Assembly: GCA_031253835.1 (NCBI GenBank)
Contig: JAIRVP010000004.1
Coordinates: 122,426-186,425 of the forward strand
Length of the DNA stretch: 64,000 nucleotides
Reading direction: 5' to 3'
From: Burkholderia sp.
GTDB taxonomy: Bacteria; Pseudomonadota; Gammaproteobacteria; Burkholderiales; Burkholderiaceae
The notes beneath the pieces were generated by a model, which was not told the origin of the DNA, did not search any database, and saw only the letters and a list, made by a program, of their open reading frames with translations. Position numbers and translations under genes: made by a program. This document shows, piece after piece, positions 43,954 to 52,322 of this stretch. Position 1 is the first letter of the stretch; each line of letters starts with the position of its first letter.

Positions 43954-45318
43954 TCAGCCGCGCTGCGCGCTTTCGCCCTTCACGCCGAGCATCAGCGCGG
44001 CGCCGCTGGCCACCAGCAGCACGGCCAGCAGGTACACGGCGAGATCCATGCTGCCCGTGCGCGTGCGAATCATCCCGATCACCCACGGGCTGACGATGCC
44101 GCTCGTGATCCCGATGCTGCTGATCAGCGCGATCCCGGCCGCGGCCGCGTTGCCCGACAGGTAGCGGGTCGGCACGGCCCAGAAGATCGGCAGCGCGGCG
44201 AAGATCAGCGTCGCGGCGATCGACAGGCACGCGAGCATCGCCGCGAAGCTGTGCAGGTGCAGCGTCAGCGCCGCGAGCGCGAGCCCGCCGCCGATCGTGC
44301 AGCACGCGAAGTGCTTGCGGCGCTCGCCGGTGCGGTCCGAGCGGCGCGCGATCAGCACCAGCCCGACCGCGCCGACCGCGTTCGGCACGACCGTGTAGAG
44401 GCTCACCGCGACGACGTCGGTCACGCCGAAGTCGCGGATCATCAGCGGCATCCAGAAGTTGAGCGTCAGCGACGCGCAGGTCAGCGAGAAATAGATGAAC
44501 GCGAACAGGTACACGCGCGGGTTCGCGAGCGCGGCCATCACGCTGCGGCCGTCGTGCGCGCTGCCGTGCCCGCGGCCTTCGGCGCACAGCGCGGCGACGC
44601 GCGCCTTTTCATCGGACGTGAGCCACGCGGCGTCCTGCGGCCGGTCGACGAGGCACGTGAACGCGGCGAACGCGAGCAGGATCGCCGGTGCGCCTTCGAT
44701 CGCGAACATCCATTGCCAGCCGTGCAGCCCCATCACGCCGCTCATGTCGCGCATGATCCAGCCCGACATCAGGCCGCCGAGCACGCCGGCCACCGCGACG
44801 CCCGCGAAGAACACCGAGATCGCCGCCGCGCGCCGGTTCGCCGGGAACCAGTAGGTCAGGTACAGCACGATGCCGGGAAAGAAGCCGGCCTCGAACACGC
44901 CGAGCAGGAAGCGCAGCACGTAGAAATGCGACGGCTGCGACACGAACATCATCCCGGTCGACGCGATGCCCCACAGCAGCATGATCCGCGTGAACGTGCG
45001 GCGCGCGCCGAAACGCGCGAGCAGCATGTTGCTCGGCACTTCGCAGAACACGTAGCCGACGTAGAACACCGCGGCGCCGAGGCCGTACATCGCATCGCTG
45101 AAGCCGAGGTCGTGCTTCATCTGCAACTGCGCGAAGCCGATGTTGATGCGGTCGAGAAACGACACGACGTAGCAGAGGAACAGGAACGGGACGATCCGCC
45201 ACGCGATCTTGCGGAACAGTTGCGCGTCGCTGGATACGGATACGGATACGGATACGGAAGCCGGCGCCGAAGCACTCGCGTGCGCGAGCGTCGCCTCGGC
45301 GGGAAGCGATTGGGGCAT
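43954..45318 (-). CDS. MFS transporter, ACS type, copy 1 (paralogue of its neighbour)
   Basis: This 454-aa protein aligns with its neighbour along its whole length and shares blocks such as HGWQWMFAIEGAPAILL, VFEAGFFPG and LISSIG. The tandem pair most likely arose by duplication, then diverged. Near its N-terminus an Ala/Ser segment includes a Ser-Val run encoded by a hexanucleotide repeat (45232-45258). GGAGAG precedes the ATG at 45318. The substrate is predicted to be an organic acid, perhaps aromatic, because of the tandem-IclR regulator and family habit. Confidence 0.9.
   Translation of the reverse strand: MPQSLPAEATLAHASASAPASVSVSVSVSSDAQLFRKIAWRIVPFLFLCYVVSFLDRINIGFAQLQMKHDLGFSDAMYGLGAAVFYVGYVFCEVPSNMLLARFGARRTFTRIMLLWGIASTGMMFVSQPSHFYVLRFLLGVFEAGFFPGIVLYLTYWFPANRRAAAISVFFAGVAVAGVLGGLMSGWIMRDMSGVMGLHGWQWMFAIEGAPAILLAFAAFTCLVDRPQDAAWLTSDEKARVAALCAEGRGHGSAHDGRSVMAALANPRVYLFAFIYFSLTCASLTLNFWMPLMIRDFGVTDVVAVSLYTVVPNAVGAVGLVLIARRSDRTGERRKHFACCTIGGGLALAALTLHLHSFAAMLACLSIAATLIFAALPIFWAVPTRYLSGNAAAAGIALISSIGITSGIVSPWVIGMIRTRTGSMDLAVYLLAVLLVASGAALMLGVKGESAQRG
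45232..45258. repeat. Hexanucleotide microsatellite inside an MFS gene
   Basis: Four perfect GGATAC units (45232-45255) and a partial fifth lie in the first 30 codons of the MFS gene. On the coding strand they give alternating Ser-Val codons. As the unit is a multiple of three, copy-number change alters protein length but not frame. Confidence 0.8.
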
Positions 45319-45499
45319 GTCTCTCTCCAAACGGGCCGCGCGACTCGAGCGCGCAGCAGTCTCCGAGGGCGTGCATGCGCCCTGCTTTCTTGTGAGACCG
45401 GATACGGATGCCGGCACCGCGGCGCGATGCCGCCGCGGTGCCGCAGCCTTCAGGGAAGCGGCGACGCGTTCATATGGACGCCCCGCCGCCGTGTGCCGC

Positions 45500-46459
45500 T
45501 CAGTCTTGCAGCGCGGCCCACATGTCCTTGTCGCGCTGCGCGGTCCAGATCCGCGGATGCGCGATGCCGCTCGCCTCGTCGAACGCGCGCGACACGTCGA
45601 ACGGCAGGCAGTGTTCGTAGATGAACACGTGGCCGAACTTCGGGTCCATCGCTTCGCGCGTGAGCGCCATCGACGCCTTCAGGTCGAGATTGCGCTCGAC
45701 GGCCTTGCGGCCCTGCGCGAGCAGCGTCGTCACGAAATCCTTCGTGTAGTCGAGGCCCTTGTTCACTTCGGCCGGATTCAGCAGCGCGGGGCCGCGGCCC
45801 GGCACGAGCTTCTCGGCGCCGAGTGCGCGCAGCGCCTCGAGCGTGGCCGGCCACTGTTCGAGCTGCGCGTCGCCGCAGTAGCACGCGGCGTCGTATTCGA
45901 CGAGGTCGCCCGAGAACAGCACCTTCTGCGACGGCAGCCACACGATCGTGTCGCCCTTCGTGTGGCCCGAGCCGACGTGCATGATCTTCACTTCGAGCTT
46001 GCCGAGGAACAGCGTGATCTCGCGCTCGAACACGAGCGTCGGCCACGTCAGGCCCGGCACCGTCTCGACGCCGGCGAACAGGCGCGGGAAGCGCTCGATC
46101 TCCGACTTCATGTCGGCCTCGCCGCGCTCGACGATCATCTCGTACGTGCCGCGGCTCGCGATCACGTGCTGCGCGCCTTCGTCGAAATACGCGGACGCGC
46201 CGAGCACGCGCACCGCGTGGTAGTGCGACAGCACCACGTGCTTGATCGGCTTGTCGGTCACGCTGCGGATCTTCGCGATCAGGTCCTGCGCCATCGCGGG
46301 CGTGGCGGTCGTGTCGACGATCAGCACGCTGTCGTCGCCGATGATCACGCCCGAGTTCGGGTCGCCTTCGGCGGTATAGGCGTACGCGTTCTCGGACAGC
46401 TTCGTCCAGGTGACTTTCTTCTCTTCCAGATCGGCTTGGGAGGCGAATGCTTTGGCCAT
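45500..46459 (-). CDS. MBL-fold metallo-hydrolase with degenerate zinc site
   Basis: This 319-aa cytoplasmic protein has the metallo-beta-lactamase fold, but the HxHxDH motif reads SHYHAVR: His79 and His81 are kept while the Asp and His positions are Val83 and Arg84. His166 (GSGHTKGD) and Asp185 (FSGDL) are present; the last His position appears as Arg222 (PGRG). It may therefore bind one zinc or none. It is the first gene of a leftward run with two MFS permeases (182-bp and 91-bp gaps) and is divergent from the tandem-IclR regulator, so it probably acts on, or binds, the transported compound. Confidence 0.85.
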   Translation of the reverse strand: MAKAFASQADLEEKKVTWTKLSENAYAYTAEGDPNSGVIIGDDSVLIVDTTATPAMAQDLIAKIRSVTDKPIKHVVLSHYHAVRVLGASAYFDEGAQHVIASRGTYEMIVERGEADMKSEIERFPRLFAGVETVPGLTWPTLVFEREITLFLGKLEVKIMHVGSGHTKGDTIVWLPSQKVLFSGDLVEYDAACYCGDAQLEQWPATLEALRALGAEKLVPGRGPALLNPAEVNKGLDYTKDFVTTLLAQGRKAVERNLDLKASMALTREAMDPKFGHVFIYEHCLPFDVSRAFDEASGIAHPRIWTAQRDKDMWAALQD

Positions 46460-46525
46460 GTTGCGTTCCGTGGCTGCGAGCCATGTGTTGAGGGGAGTGA
46501 GCGGATCATCTTCCCGCGCCGATTA

Positions 46526-46540
46526 TTTGTCAATGACAAA
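46526..46540. promoter_or_regulatory. Candidate operator of the tandem-IclR regulator
   Basis: TTTGTCA (46526-46532) and TGACAAA (46534-46540) form a perfect 7-bp inverted repeat around one central base. It lies in the 177-bp divergent region, 67 bp before the MBL ATG and 97 bp before the regulator start, in an AT-rich patch. IclR proteins often bind such short palindromes. Assignment is inference. Confidence 0.6.
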
Positions 46541-46636
46541 GTCGCTTGCTATTGTTTAATGCGGGTAAACGTGCGGGCTGGCGCGATAAATGGCGTCGGA
46601 TACCATGCGGGGTTTCGTCAACGGAAGAATCATCGC

Positions 46637-48286
46637 GTGCAGAACCACGAAGTCAGCGCAGACGACGCGCCGCCCAAGGCGCAGCGCGGGATCCAGAGCG
46701 TCGAGGTCGGCGGCCGGCTGCTCGACGCGCTCGCGCGCCGGCGCAAGCCGCTCGGGCTGTCGGAACTGGCCGCGGCGGCCGACCTGTCGACCGCGCAGGC
46801 GCACACCTATCTCGTCAGCCTGACGCGGCTCGCGCTCGTGAAGCGCGATGCGATCACCGGCAACTACGAGCCGGGCCCGCTGTCGCTGCGGCTCGGGCTG
46901 ATGTCGATCGAGCGCCAGCCGGCCTACCGCGCGACGCTGCCGCACGCGGTGCAGCTCGCCGAAGCCGTCGGCCTGAGCGTCGCGCTGTCGGTGCCGGGCG
47001 CGCTGGGCCCGACGATCGTGCGCATCGAGCACGGCGGCTATCCGTTGCACGTGAACCTGCACGTCGGTTCGGTGATGTCGCTCGACACGACGGCGACCGG
47101 CCGCGTGTTCCGCGCGTTCGGCGATCCCGTACAACTCGACGCGATGGCGGCGAGCCAGGCCGGCGCGGGCGATACGCTCGCGGGCGCCGAAGGCGCGCAG
47201 CCCGCACCGGACGCCGACGCGCAACAGGTCGTACGCGACGCGATCCGCACGCGCGGCATCGAACGCAGCATCGACCGGCCGAGCCCCGGCGTCAGCGCGA
47301 TGTGCGTCCCCGTATTCGACGCGCACGGACGCCTGCAGCTTGCGTTGACGGTGATCGGTTCGAGCGGCTCGATCGACGTCGACTGGGACGGCCCGATTGC
47401 GACGGCCTTGCGCGAAGCGGCACGGCAGGCCACCGCGTCGCTCGGCGCGGAACCGGCGGCACTGCCGCCCGCGCCCGTCACGGGCAACCCGCGCGTGCCG
47501 CCCGCACTGGCCGACGACGCGAAGGCGCAGCGCGGCATCAACGCCCTCGACAGCACCGGCGAACTGCTGCTCGCGCTGGTGTCGGCGGGCCGGGCGCTGC
47601 CGCTGCGCGATCTCGCGGCGGCGGCCGGCATGCCGGCCGCGAAGGCGTTTCCGCATCTGGTCAGCCTGCAGAAGATCGGCCTGCTGGGCCGCGACGACGC
47701 CGGCTGCTTCGACGGCGGCCCGCTCGCGCAGGCGCTCGGCCTGATCGCGATGCAGCGCGTGTCGCCGACCCGCGACGCGGAAGCCGAGATCGTCGCGCTG
47801 GCCGCCGCGACCGACATGAGCGTGGCCGCCGCGACGCTCGGCCCGCTCGGCCCGACCGTGATCCGTCTCGAGGAATCGGCGCGACCGCAGCACGTGAGCC
47901 TGCAGGTCGGCACCGTGATGTCGCTCGTCAATACGGCGATCGGCCGGATCTTCGCGTCGGGCATGTCCGACGACGTGCTGGCCGACCTGCTCGCGAACGA
48001 GCCCGTGCGCCTCGCCGGCAGCCGCGCCGCACCGGACGACGCCGCATTCCGCGCGCGGCTCGCGGCGATCCGCGCGGACGAACTCGATTTCGCGTTCGAC
48101 GCACCGGTGCCGGGTATCGGCACGGTCGCCGCGCCCGTGTTCGATCACACCGGCAGCATCCGGCTCGTGATCGCGATCATCGGCTCGTCGCGCGGCTTCC
48201 CGCGCGGGCCGGACAGCGACCTCGCGCAGGCGCTGCTCGCCGCGACGCGGCGGCTGTCCTGGCGGTTCGGGTGGATCGGCCGGTAA
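46637..48286 (+). CDS. Double IclR regulator: two complete IclR modules fused in tandem
   Basis: This 549-aa protein consists of two IclR modules. Module 1 (about 14-285) starts KAQRGIQSVEVGGRLLDALA, with HTH AAAADLSTAQAHTYLVSL, and module 2 (about 296-549) starts KAQRGINALDSTGELLLALV, with HTH AAAAGMPAAKAFPHLVSL. Both have the effector core: LGPTIVRIE...VGSVMSLDTTATGRVF in the first, LGPTVIRLE...VGTVMSLVNTAIGRIF in the second. Normal IclR proteins are about 260 aa. The start is GTG at 46637 with GGAAG upstream; no better start was found. It faces the MBL/MFS operon and probably controls it. One chain could bind DNA like a covalent dimer. Confidence 0.9.
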   Translation: MQNHEVSADDAPPKAQRGIQSVEVGGRLLDALARRRKPLGLSELAAAADLSTAQAHTYLVSLTRLALVKRDAITGNYEPGPLSLRLGLMSIERQPAYRATLPHAVQLAEAVGLSVALSVPGALGPTIVRIEHGGYPLHVNLHVGSVMSLDTTATGRVFRAFGDPVQLDAMAASQAGAGDTLAGAEGAQPAPDADAQQVVRDAIRTRGIERSIDRPSPGVSAMCVPVFDAHGRLQLALTVIGSSGSIDVDWDGPIATALREAARQATASLGAEPAALPPAPVTGNPRVPPALADDAKAQRGINALDSTGELLLALVSAGRALPLRDLAAAAGMPAAKAFPHLVSLQKIGLLGRDDAGCFDGGPLAQALGLIAMQRVSPTRDAEAEIVALAAATDMSVAAATLGPLGPTVIRLEESARPQHVSLQVGTVMSLVNTAIGRIFASGMSDDVLADLLANEPVRLAGSRAAPDDAAFRARLAAIRADELDFAFDAPVPGIGTVAAPVFDHTGSIRLVIAIIGSSRGFPRGPDSDLAQALLAATRRLSWRFGWIGR

Positions 48287-48448
48287 TCGCGCCCCTTTTC
48301 CCCGACGCTCGACTTCCCCTTTCCTTCTTCCCGCGAAGCCGTGCCGGCACGGCTTCGGCACGCCTGTGCGTCACGCAAAGGCAGCCGATATTCATGTTGC
48401 GTGGCAGCAACACACAATGTCAGTAATTCTCATATAACGAAATCGCAT

Positions 48449-48477
48449 TTCACAAAGCGGTGACGTTTCGCTATGAT
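48449..48477 (+). promoter_or_regulatory. Strong sigma-70-like promoter before the 47-aa ORF
   Basis: TTCACA (48449-48454, 5/6 of -35) and TATGAT (48472-48477, 5/6 of -10) are spaced by exactly 17 bp. It is among the best promoter matches in the window and faces the small ORF at 48518. Confidence 0.65.
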
Positions 48478-48492
48478 TAGGGTTATCCCTAA
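48477..48492 (+). promoter_or_regulatory. Inverted repeat at the predicted transcription start
   Basis: TTAGGG (48477-48482) and CCCTAA (48487-48492) are perfect inverted arms around TTAT, overlapping the end of the -10 box and the expected start site. The position suits a repressor operator. I do not know the cognate regulator. Confidence 0.5.
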
Positions 48493-48517
48493 CTCGCCAC
48501 CTAAACGGGGCTTCGTC

Positions 48518-48661
48518 ATGCAAACGTCCAATGTCTCCAACCGTTCCACCGAATCCGCTGGCTGGCTCGCACGTGTGAGCGAGCTGCTTGCAGAGGCGTG
48601 GGCGCTCCACCTCGAGAACTGCGAAGTCATCGCTGAAGCACACGCGCGCCTGCCGCGCTGA
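48518..48661 (+). CDS. Small 47-aa hypothetical protein
   Basis: This short ORF begins MQTSNVSNRSTESAGWLARV and contains one amphipathic helix, WLARVSELLAEAWALHLENCEVIAEAHARL. It has no signal peptide or membrane segment. I do not recognise a family. Support comes from the well-formed promoter and inverted repeat upstream and from amino-acid composition unlike the Arg-rich shadow frames. The ATG at 48518 has only a weak GGGG site; an in-frame ATG at 48473 overlaps the promoter -10 and is rejected. Confidence 0.5.
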   Translation: MQTSNVSNRSTESAGWLARVSELLAEAWALHLENCEVIAEAHARLPR

Positions 48662-49038
48662 GCGGGACGACCGGCCGCCCGCCAGCGGCACGCACGCTGC
48701 CTGATCCGCTTGCCCGGACGCGCGCCGCCAGTGGCCGCTGCGTCGGGCATCGGAATACGGTGAGGCCGGCGTGGAAACAGGCCGGGCTTGCCCCGGCTGA
48801 TGAGCGCACTCACCGCGTCGGGCGCGTTTCAAGGCCGTTTTCAGGCCGCTTCAAAGCCGACACCGCGCGCGCGTCGACGTCGAATCGCCGCTGACGGAAG
48901 ATTCATCCGTTTTCCGCGCCCGCCAGCCATCACGCCCGGCGAGCCTTCCCTGTCGGCCCTTTGGCGGTTTTTGCCGCACTGACGCGCAGCCGCACGCGCC
49001 GTCGATTCAACGACGGCCGCACTTCATTTCCGCCCCCG
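48662..49038. other. 377-bp gap without a recognisable gene
   Basis: The gap lies between the 47-aa ORF and the end of the leftward Lrp gene. All open frames are short and Arg/Pro/Ala-rich. A weak GCGG/CCGC hairpin at about 48963-48977 is not convincing as a terminator. I see nothing else. Confidence 0.5.
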
Positions 49039-49521
49039 TCACACCTGGATCGAAGGCACATCCTTCATGCAGCGCAGCGCGAACATCGAGCGGCTGTGGC
49101 GGATGCTCGAAATCCGGTACAGCTTTTCGCGCAGGAAGCGTTCGTAGCCTGCCGTGCCATCCACCGCGACCTTGATCCAGTAGTCGTACTCGCCCGACAC
49201 CAGGTACGCCTCGAGCACTTCGGGCAGCGCCGCCAGTTCCGAGCCGAAGCGCGCGAGCGCATCGTCCTCGTGGCGATCGAGCGTGACTTCGAGGATCACG
49301 ATGTCCGCGTAGCCGAGCATGCGCTGGTTGACCAGAGCGACGTAACCGTCGATGTAGCCGTCGAGCTCGAGTTGCCGCGTGCGGTTCCAGCAGGCGGTGG
49401 TCGACATGCCGATCTGTTCGGCGAGTTCGGCGTTCGACAGGCGCGCATTTTTCTGCAATGCACCAAGGATCTTGCGGTCCTGATTGTCGAGCGTTTTCGG
49501 TGTGCGTTCGCGGGTAGCCAT
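49039..49521 (-). CDS. Lrp/AsnC family regulator divergent from a LysE exporter
   Basis: This 160-aa protein has an N-terminal HTH (about 11-60: LDNQDRKILGALQKNARLSN, recognition helix QIGMSTTACWNRTRQL) and a C-terminal RAM ligand domain (about 70-150: ADIVILEVTLDRHEDDAL, AYLVSGEYDYWIKVAV). Divergence from a LysE-type gene is a classic pair in which the regulator senses an amino acid and turns on its export. The ATG at 49521 fits the family length. Confidence 0.93.
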   Translation of the reverse strand: MATRERTPKTLDNQDRKILGALQKNARLSNAELAEQIGMSTTACWNRTRQLELDGYIDGYVALVNQRMLGYADIVILEVTLDRHEDDALARFGSELAALPEVLEAYLVSGEYDYWIKVAVDGTAGYERFLREKLYRISSIRHSRSMFALRCMKDVPSIQV

Positions 49522-49808
49522 GATGAGAAGAATCTTCTACTGAAAATCGGCATTCTATCTGAACAGGATTCCGGTTTCAGGCCCGTTTTACCGGAAAACA
49601 GGAAGCCTTTTAACCGGGCCGCTTGATACATTTTCTCCATGCCTGCTGCCCGGCACGCTCCCCGCGACAACCCCTTCGCACCGGGACGCACGGCCGCAAT
49701 CACAAGTTGCGGTGCCGGGCGGCAGACATGCGATTCCCCGCCGCCCGCACGCCTATCCGACCGCGTGCGGGGCCGGTGCCTGCGGCCCCGTTCCTGCAAT
49801 CTCCCGTC

Positions 49809-50471
49809 ATGTCGTTCAAGCTTTATCTGTCGTTCCTCGCCGCTTCCGTCGTCCTGATCTACGCCCCCGGCCCCGTCAACCTGCTCACGATGAACCAGGC
49901 GCTGCGCGCCGGCTGGCGCCGCGCGCTGCCGTGCGTGTGGGGCGGCACGCTCGCCGTGCTGCTGCAACTCGCGCTGACCGCGCTGTGCCTGAATTCGCTG
50001 GTCCACCTCAATGAACACGCGCTGACCGTGCTGCGCTGGGCCGGCGCCGCGTATCTCGTGTGGCTCGGCGCCAAGCAATGGCTCAGCCGCGCACCGGCTG
50101 GCGCCCCCGCCGCAACAACCGAAGCCGGAGCCGCAACCGGGACGGCCATCGCCCAGCCGGACACCGACACCGACCGCGCGCTGTTCTGGCGCGGTGTCGC
50201 GACCTCCGGCCTGAATCCGAAAACGCTGCTGTTCTTCCCGTCGTTCTTTCCGCAGTTCATCAGCCCGACTGCCGACTGGAGCCTGAACCTTCAATTCCTG
50301 CTGCTCGCGACGACGTTCGCGGTGCTGTTCGCGGGCGGCGTCGCATCGATGGCGCTGTTCTCGCACCGGCTGAGCCGTGCGTTGCAGCGGCCGGCGCGGA
50401 TGCGCGCGATGAATCGCGTGACGGGCGGGCTGCTCGTCGGGATGGGCGCGATCATGGTCGGCTGGAACTGA
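49809..50471 (+). CDS. LysE/RhtB family amino-acid exporter
   Basis: This 220-aa protein has five to six membrane helices and the LysE start FLAASVVLIYAPGPVNLLTM, with GPGP-like turn APGPVN, and the second motif GLNPKTLLFFPSFFPQF. A polar Ala/Thr-rich loop of about 25 residues sits in the middle. It exports amino acids such as homoserine, threonine or lysine. The ATG at 49809 is chosen because the frame's upstream part (from 49623) is not hydrophobic. Confidence 0.92.
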   Translation: MSFKLYLSFLAASVVLIYAPGPVNLLTMNQALRAGWRRALPCVWGGTLAVLLQLALTALCLNSLVHLNEHALTVLRWAGAAYLVWLGAKQWLSRAPAGAPAATTEAGAATGTAIAQPDTDTDRALFWRGVATSGLNPKTLLFFPSFFPQFISPTADWSLNLQFLLLATTFAVLFAGGVASMALFSHRLSRALQRPARMRAMNRVTGGLLVGMGAIMVGWN

Positions 50472-50592
50472 ACGGCCGGGCCCGTCGGCTTCGTCGCGGC
50501 TGCCATCGGGCCCCGCGAAAAAGCAGCCGAGCGCCGAATGCTTTAGGGTAGCGGCTGGTTCGTTGGACATGCCCGGCCCGCCGGGCGACTGA

Positions 50593-51768
50593 ATGAAGCA
50601 CGTCACTACCCGCCTGCGGCGCCTGTTCGCGCCGGTCGGCCTGCACTGGTATCTCGCCCTCCTGCTCGCGCTCGATGCGCTCATGGTGCTGCGCCCCGTC
50701 GTCGAGCATGCCCGGCTCGGCCTCCACCACGCGTGGCTCGCCGATGCGCTGAACCTCGTCGACAACGCGGGGCTCGTCGTGCTGCCGCAAGTCGTCGTCG
50801 CGGCCGGCCTCGCGACGATGGCCATCGGCATCGTGCTGCGCGCCCGCGTCGCGTGGGTGCTGTCGATCGTGCTGCTGGTCGCGGCCGCCGCGATCAGCGT
50901 GCTCGGCGGCTATCGAAGCCACGCGGTATTCGTCTACACGGCCGTGCTGGTCGTCGCGCTGCTCTACTACTGGCGGCACTTCGACCGCGCGAGCGTCGCC
51001 GCGAGCAGCCTGTTCGCGCTGCTGAGCATCGTGTCGCTGCTGATCTACGCGACCTTCGGCGTGCTGTACCTCGGCGACGAATTCACGCCGCCCGTGCACG
51101 ATCTCGCCACCGCCGTCTATTTCTCGATCGTGTCGATGTCGACGGTCGGCTACGGCGACATCGTCCCGCACGCGCCGACCGCGCGCCTGTTCACCGCGTC
51201 GGTGATCGTGCTCGGCATCACGGTGTTCGCGACGTCGATCAGCGCGGTCGTCGGCCCCGTGATCGGCGGCAACCTGAAACGGATCGTCAAGGGAGGCATT
51301 TCGAACGTGATCCGCAAGCATCATTTCCTGATCGTCGGCGCGACACCGGTCGCGCACGCGGTACACGACGGGCTGCGCAAGCGCGGCTACGCGGTGACCG
51401 TCATCGTGCCGGCCGGTGTCGAGCACAACTACGCGGCTGCGACCGACCTGATCGTCGGCGACGCGACCGACCATGCGGTGCTGGAAAGCGCCGGCGCGGC
51501 GACCGCGCGCGCGGTGCTCGCGCTGCGCTCTGACGACGCCGAGAACGCGTTCATCATCCTCGCGATCCGCGAGATCGCGCCGACGGTGCGCACGGTCGCG
51601 CTCGTGAACCAGCAGCGCAACCTCGAACGGCTGCGCCTGCTGAAACCCGACATGGTGTTCTCGCCGCAGCAGCTCGCGGGCGAACTGCTCGCCAGCACGC
51701 TCAACGACGAACCGGTCGACAAGTCGCTGATCTCGCACCTGCTGTTCGGCACGGCCGACGCCACGTGA
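50593..51768 (+). CDS. Potassium channel with C-terminal TrkA-N (RCK) domain
   Basis: This 391-aa protein resembles E. coli Kch. It has five hydrophobic segments in the first 150 residues, a pore loop with the K+ selectivity filter TVGYGD (about 184-189), a last helix (about 200-222), and a TrkA-N/RCK domain (about 235-390) whose Rossmann loop reads FLIVGATPVAHAV. The loop lacks the full GxGxxG, so nucleotide binding may be altered. It likely sets membrane potential or K+ flux. It is a single gene, with a YqaA-type gene 71 bp downstream. Confidence 0.88.
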   Translation: MKHVTTRLRRLFAPVGLHWYLALLLALDALMVLRPVVEHARLGLHHAWLADALNLVDNAGLVVLPQVVVAAGLATMAIGIVLRARVAWVLSIVLLVAAAAISVLGGYRSHAVFVYTAVLVVALLYYWRHFDRASVAASSLFALLSIVSLLIYATFGVLYLGDEFTPPVHDLATAVYFSIVSMSTVGYGDIVPHAPTARLFTASVIVLGITVFATSISAVVGPVIGGNLKRIVKGGISNVIRKHHFLIVGATPVAHAVHDGLRKRGYAVTVIVPAGVEHNYAAATDLIVGDATDHAVLESAGAATARAVLALRSDDAENAFIILAIREIAPTVRTVALVNQQRNLERLRLLKPDMVFSPQQLAGELLASTLNDEPVDKSLISHLLFGTADAT

Positions 51769-51839
51769 TGCCGCCTGGCGCCGCGCACCTGTGACCGCAT
51801 GCCCCGGGCCGGCCGGCATGAGGCCGGTACAATCGCGCG

Positions 51840-52271
51840 ATGTCCGAATTGCTCACTTACGGCGGCCTGTTCGCCGTGTCGATGGTCGCCGCGACCCTGT
51901 TCCCGCTCCAGTCCGAAGCCGTGCTCGCCGGCCTGCTGCTTGCCGGGCGCGAACCCGTGTGGGCGCTGGTGCTCGTCGCGAGCATCGGCAACGTCGCCGG
52001 CTCGGCGATCAACTGGGCGCTCGGGCGCGGCATCGAGCACTTCCGCGGCCGCCGCTGGTTTCCGGTCAAGCCGGCCGCGCTCGCGCGCGCCGAACGCTGG
52101 TACGGGCGCTACGGCCGCTGGTCGCTGCTGCTCAGTTGGGCGCCGGTGATCGGCGATCCGCTGACGATGATCGCCGGCGTGCTGCGCGAACCGCTGCCGA
52201 CCTTTCTCGTCATCGTGACGATCGCGAAAGTCGGCCGCTATCTGGCCGTCGCGTGGCTCGTGACGCACTGA
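51840..52271 (+). CDS. YqaA family inner-membrane protein (DedA-like)
   Basis: This 143-aa protein has three or four membrane helices and the YqaA pattern: SMVAATLFPLQSEAVLAGLL, then IGNVAGSAINWALGRGIEHF and the conserved block RYGRWSLLLSWAPVIGDPLT followed by AGVLR. DedA/VTT proteins are involved in lipid transport and membrane homeostasis; the role of the short YqaA branch is unknown. It follows the K+ channel gene by 71 bp on the same strand and may be co-transcribed. Confidence 0.88.
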   Translation: MSELLTYGGLFAVSMVAATLFPLQSEAVLAGLLLAGREPVWALVLVASIGNVAGSAINWALGRGIEHFRGRRWFPVKPAALARAERWYGRYGRWSLLLSWAPVIGDPLTMIAGVLREPLPTFLVIVTIAKVGRYLAVAWLVTH

Positions 52272-52322
52272 CATCCGCTCGCCCTTTGCGCGCCCGCCGG
52301 CCCGCGACCGACGACGTCCCGC

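Noticed and set aside
44000..44800. Sequence repeats between the two MFS genes as a sign of recent recombination.
   Set aside because: Similarity is at protein level along the genes with many differences; it reflects an older duplication, not a recent DNA repeat.
48960..48980. A GGCGG/CCGCC hairpin with a T-rich loop as terminator of the Lrp gene.
   Set aside because: The T residues are in the loop, not after the stem, and the stem is only four to five pairs.
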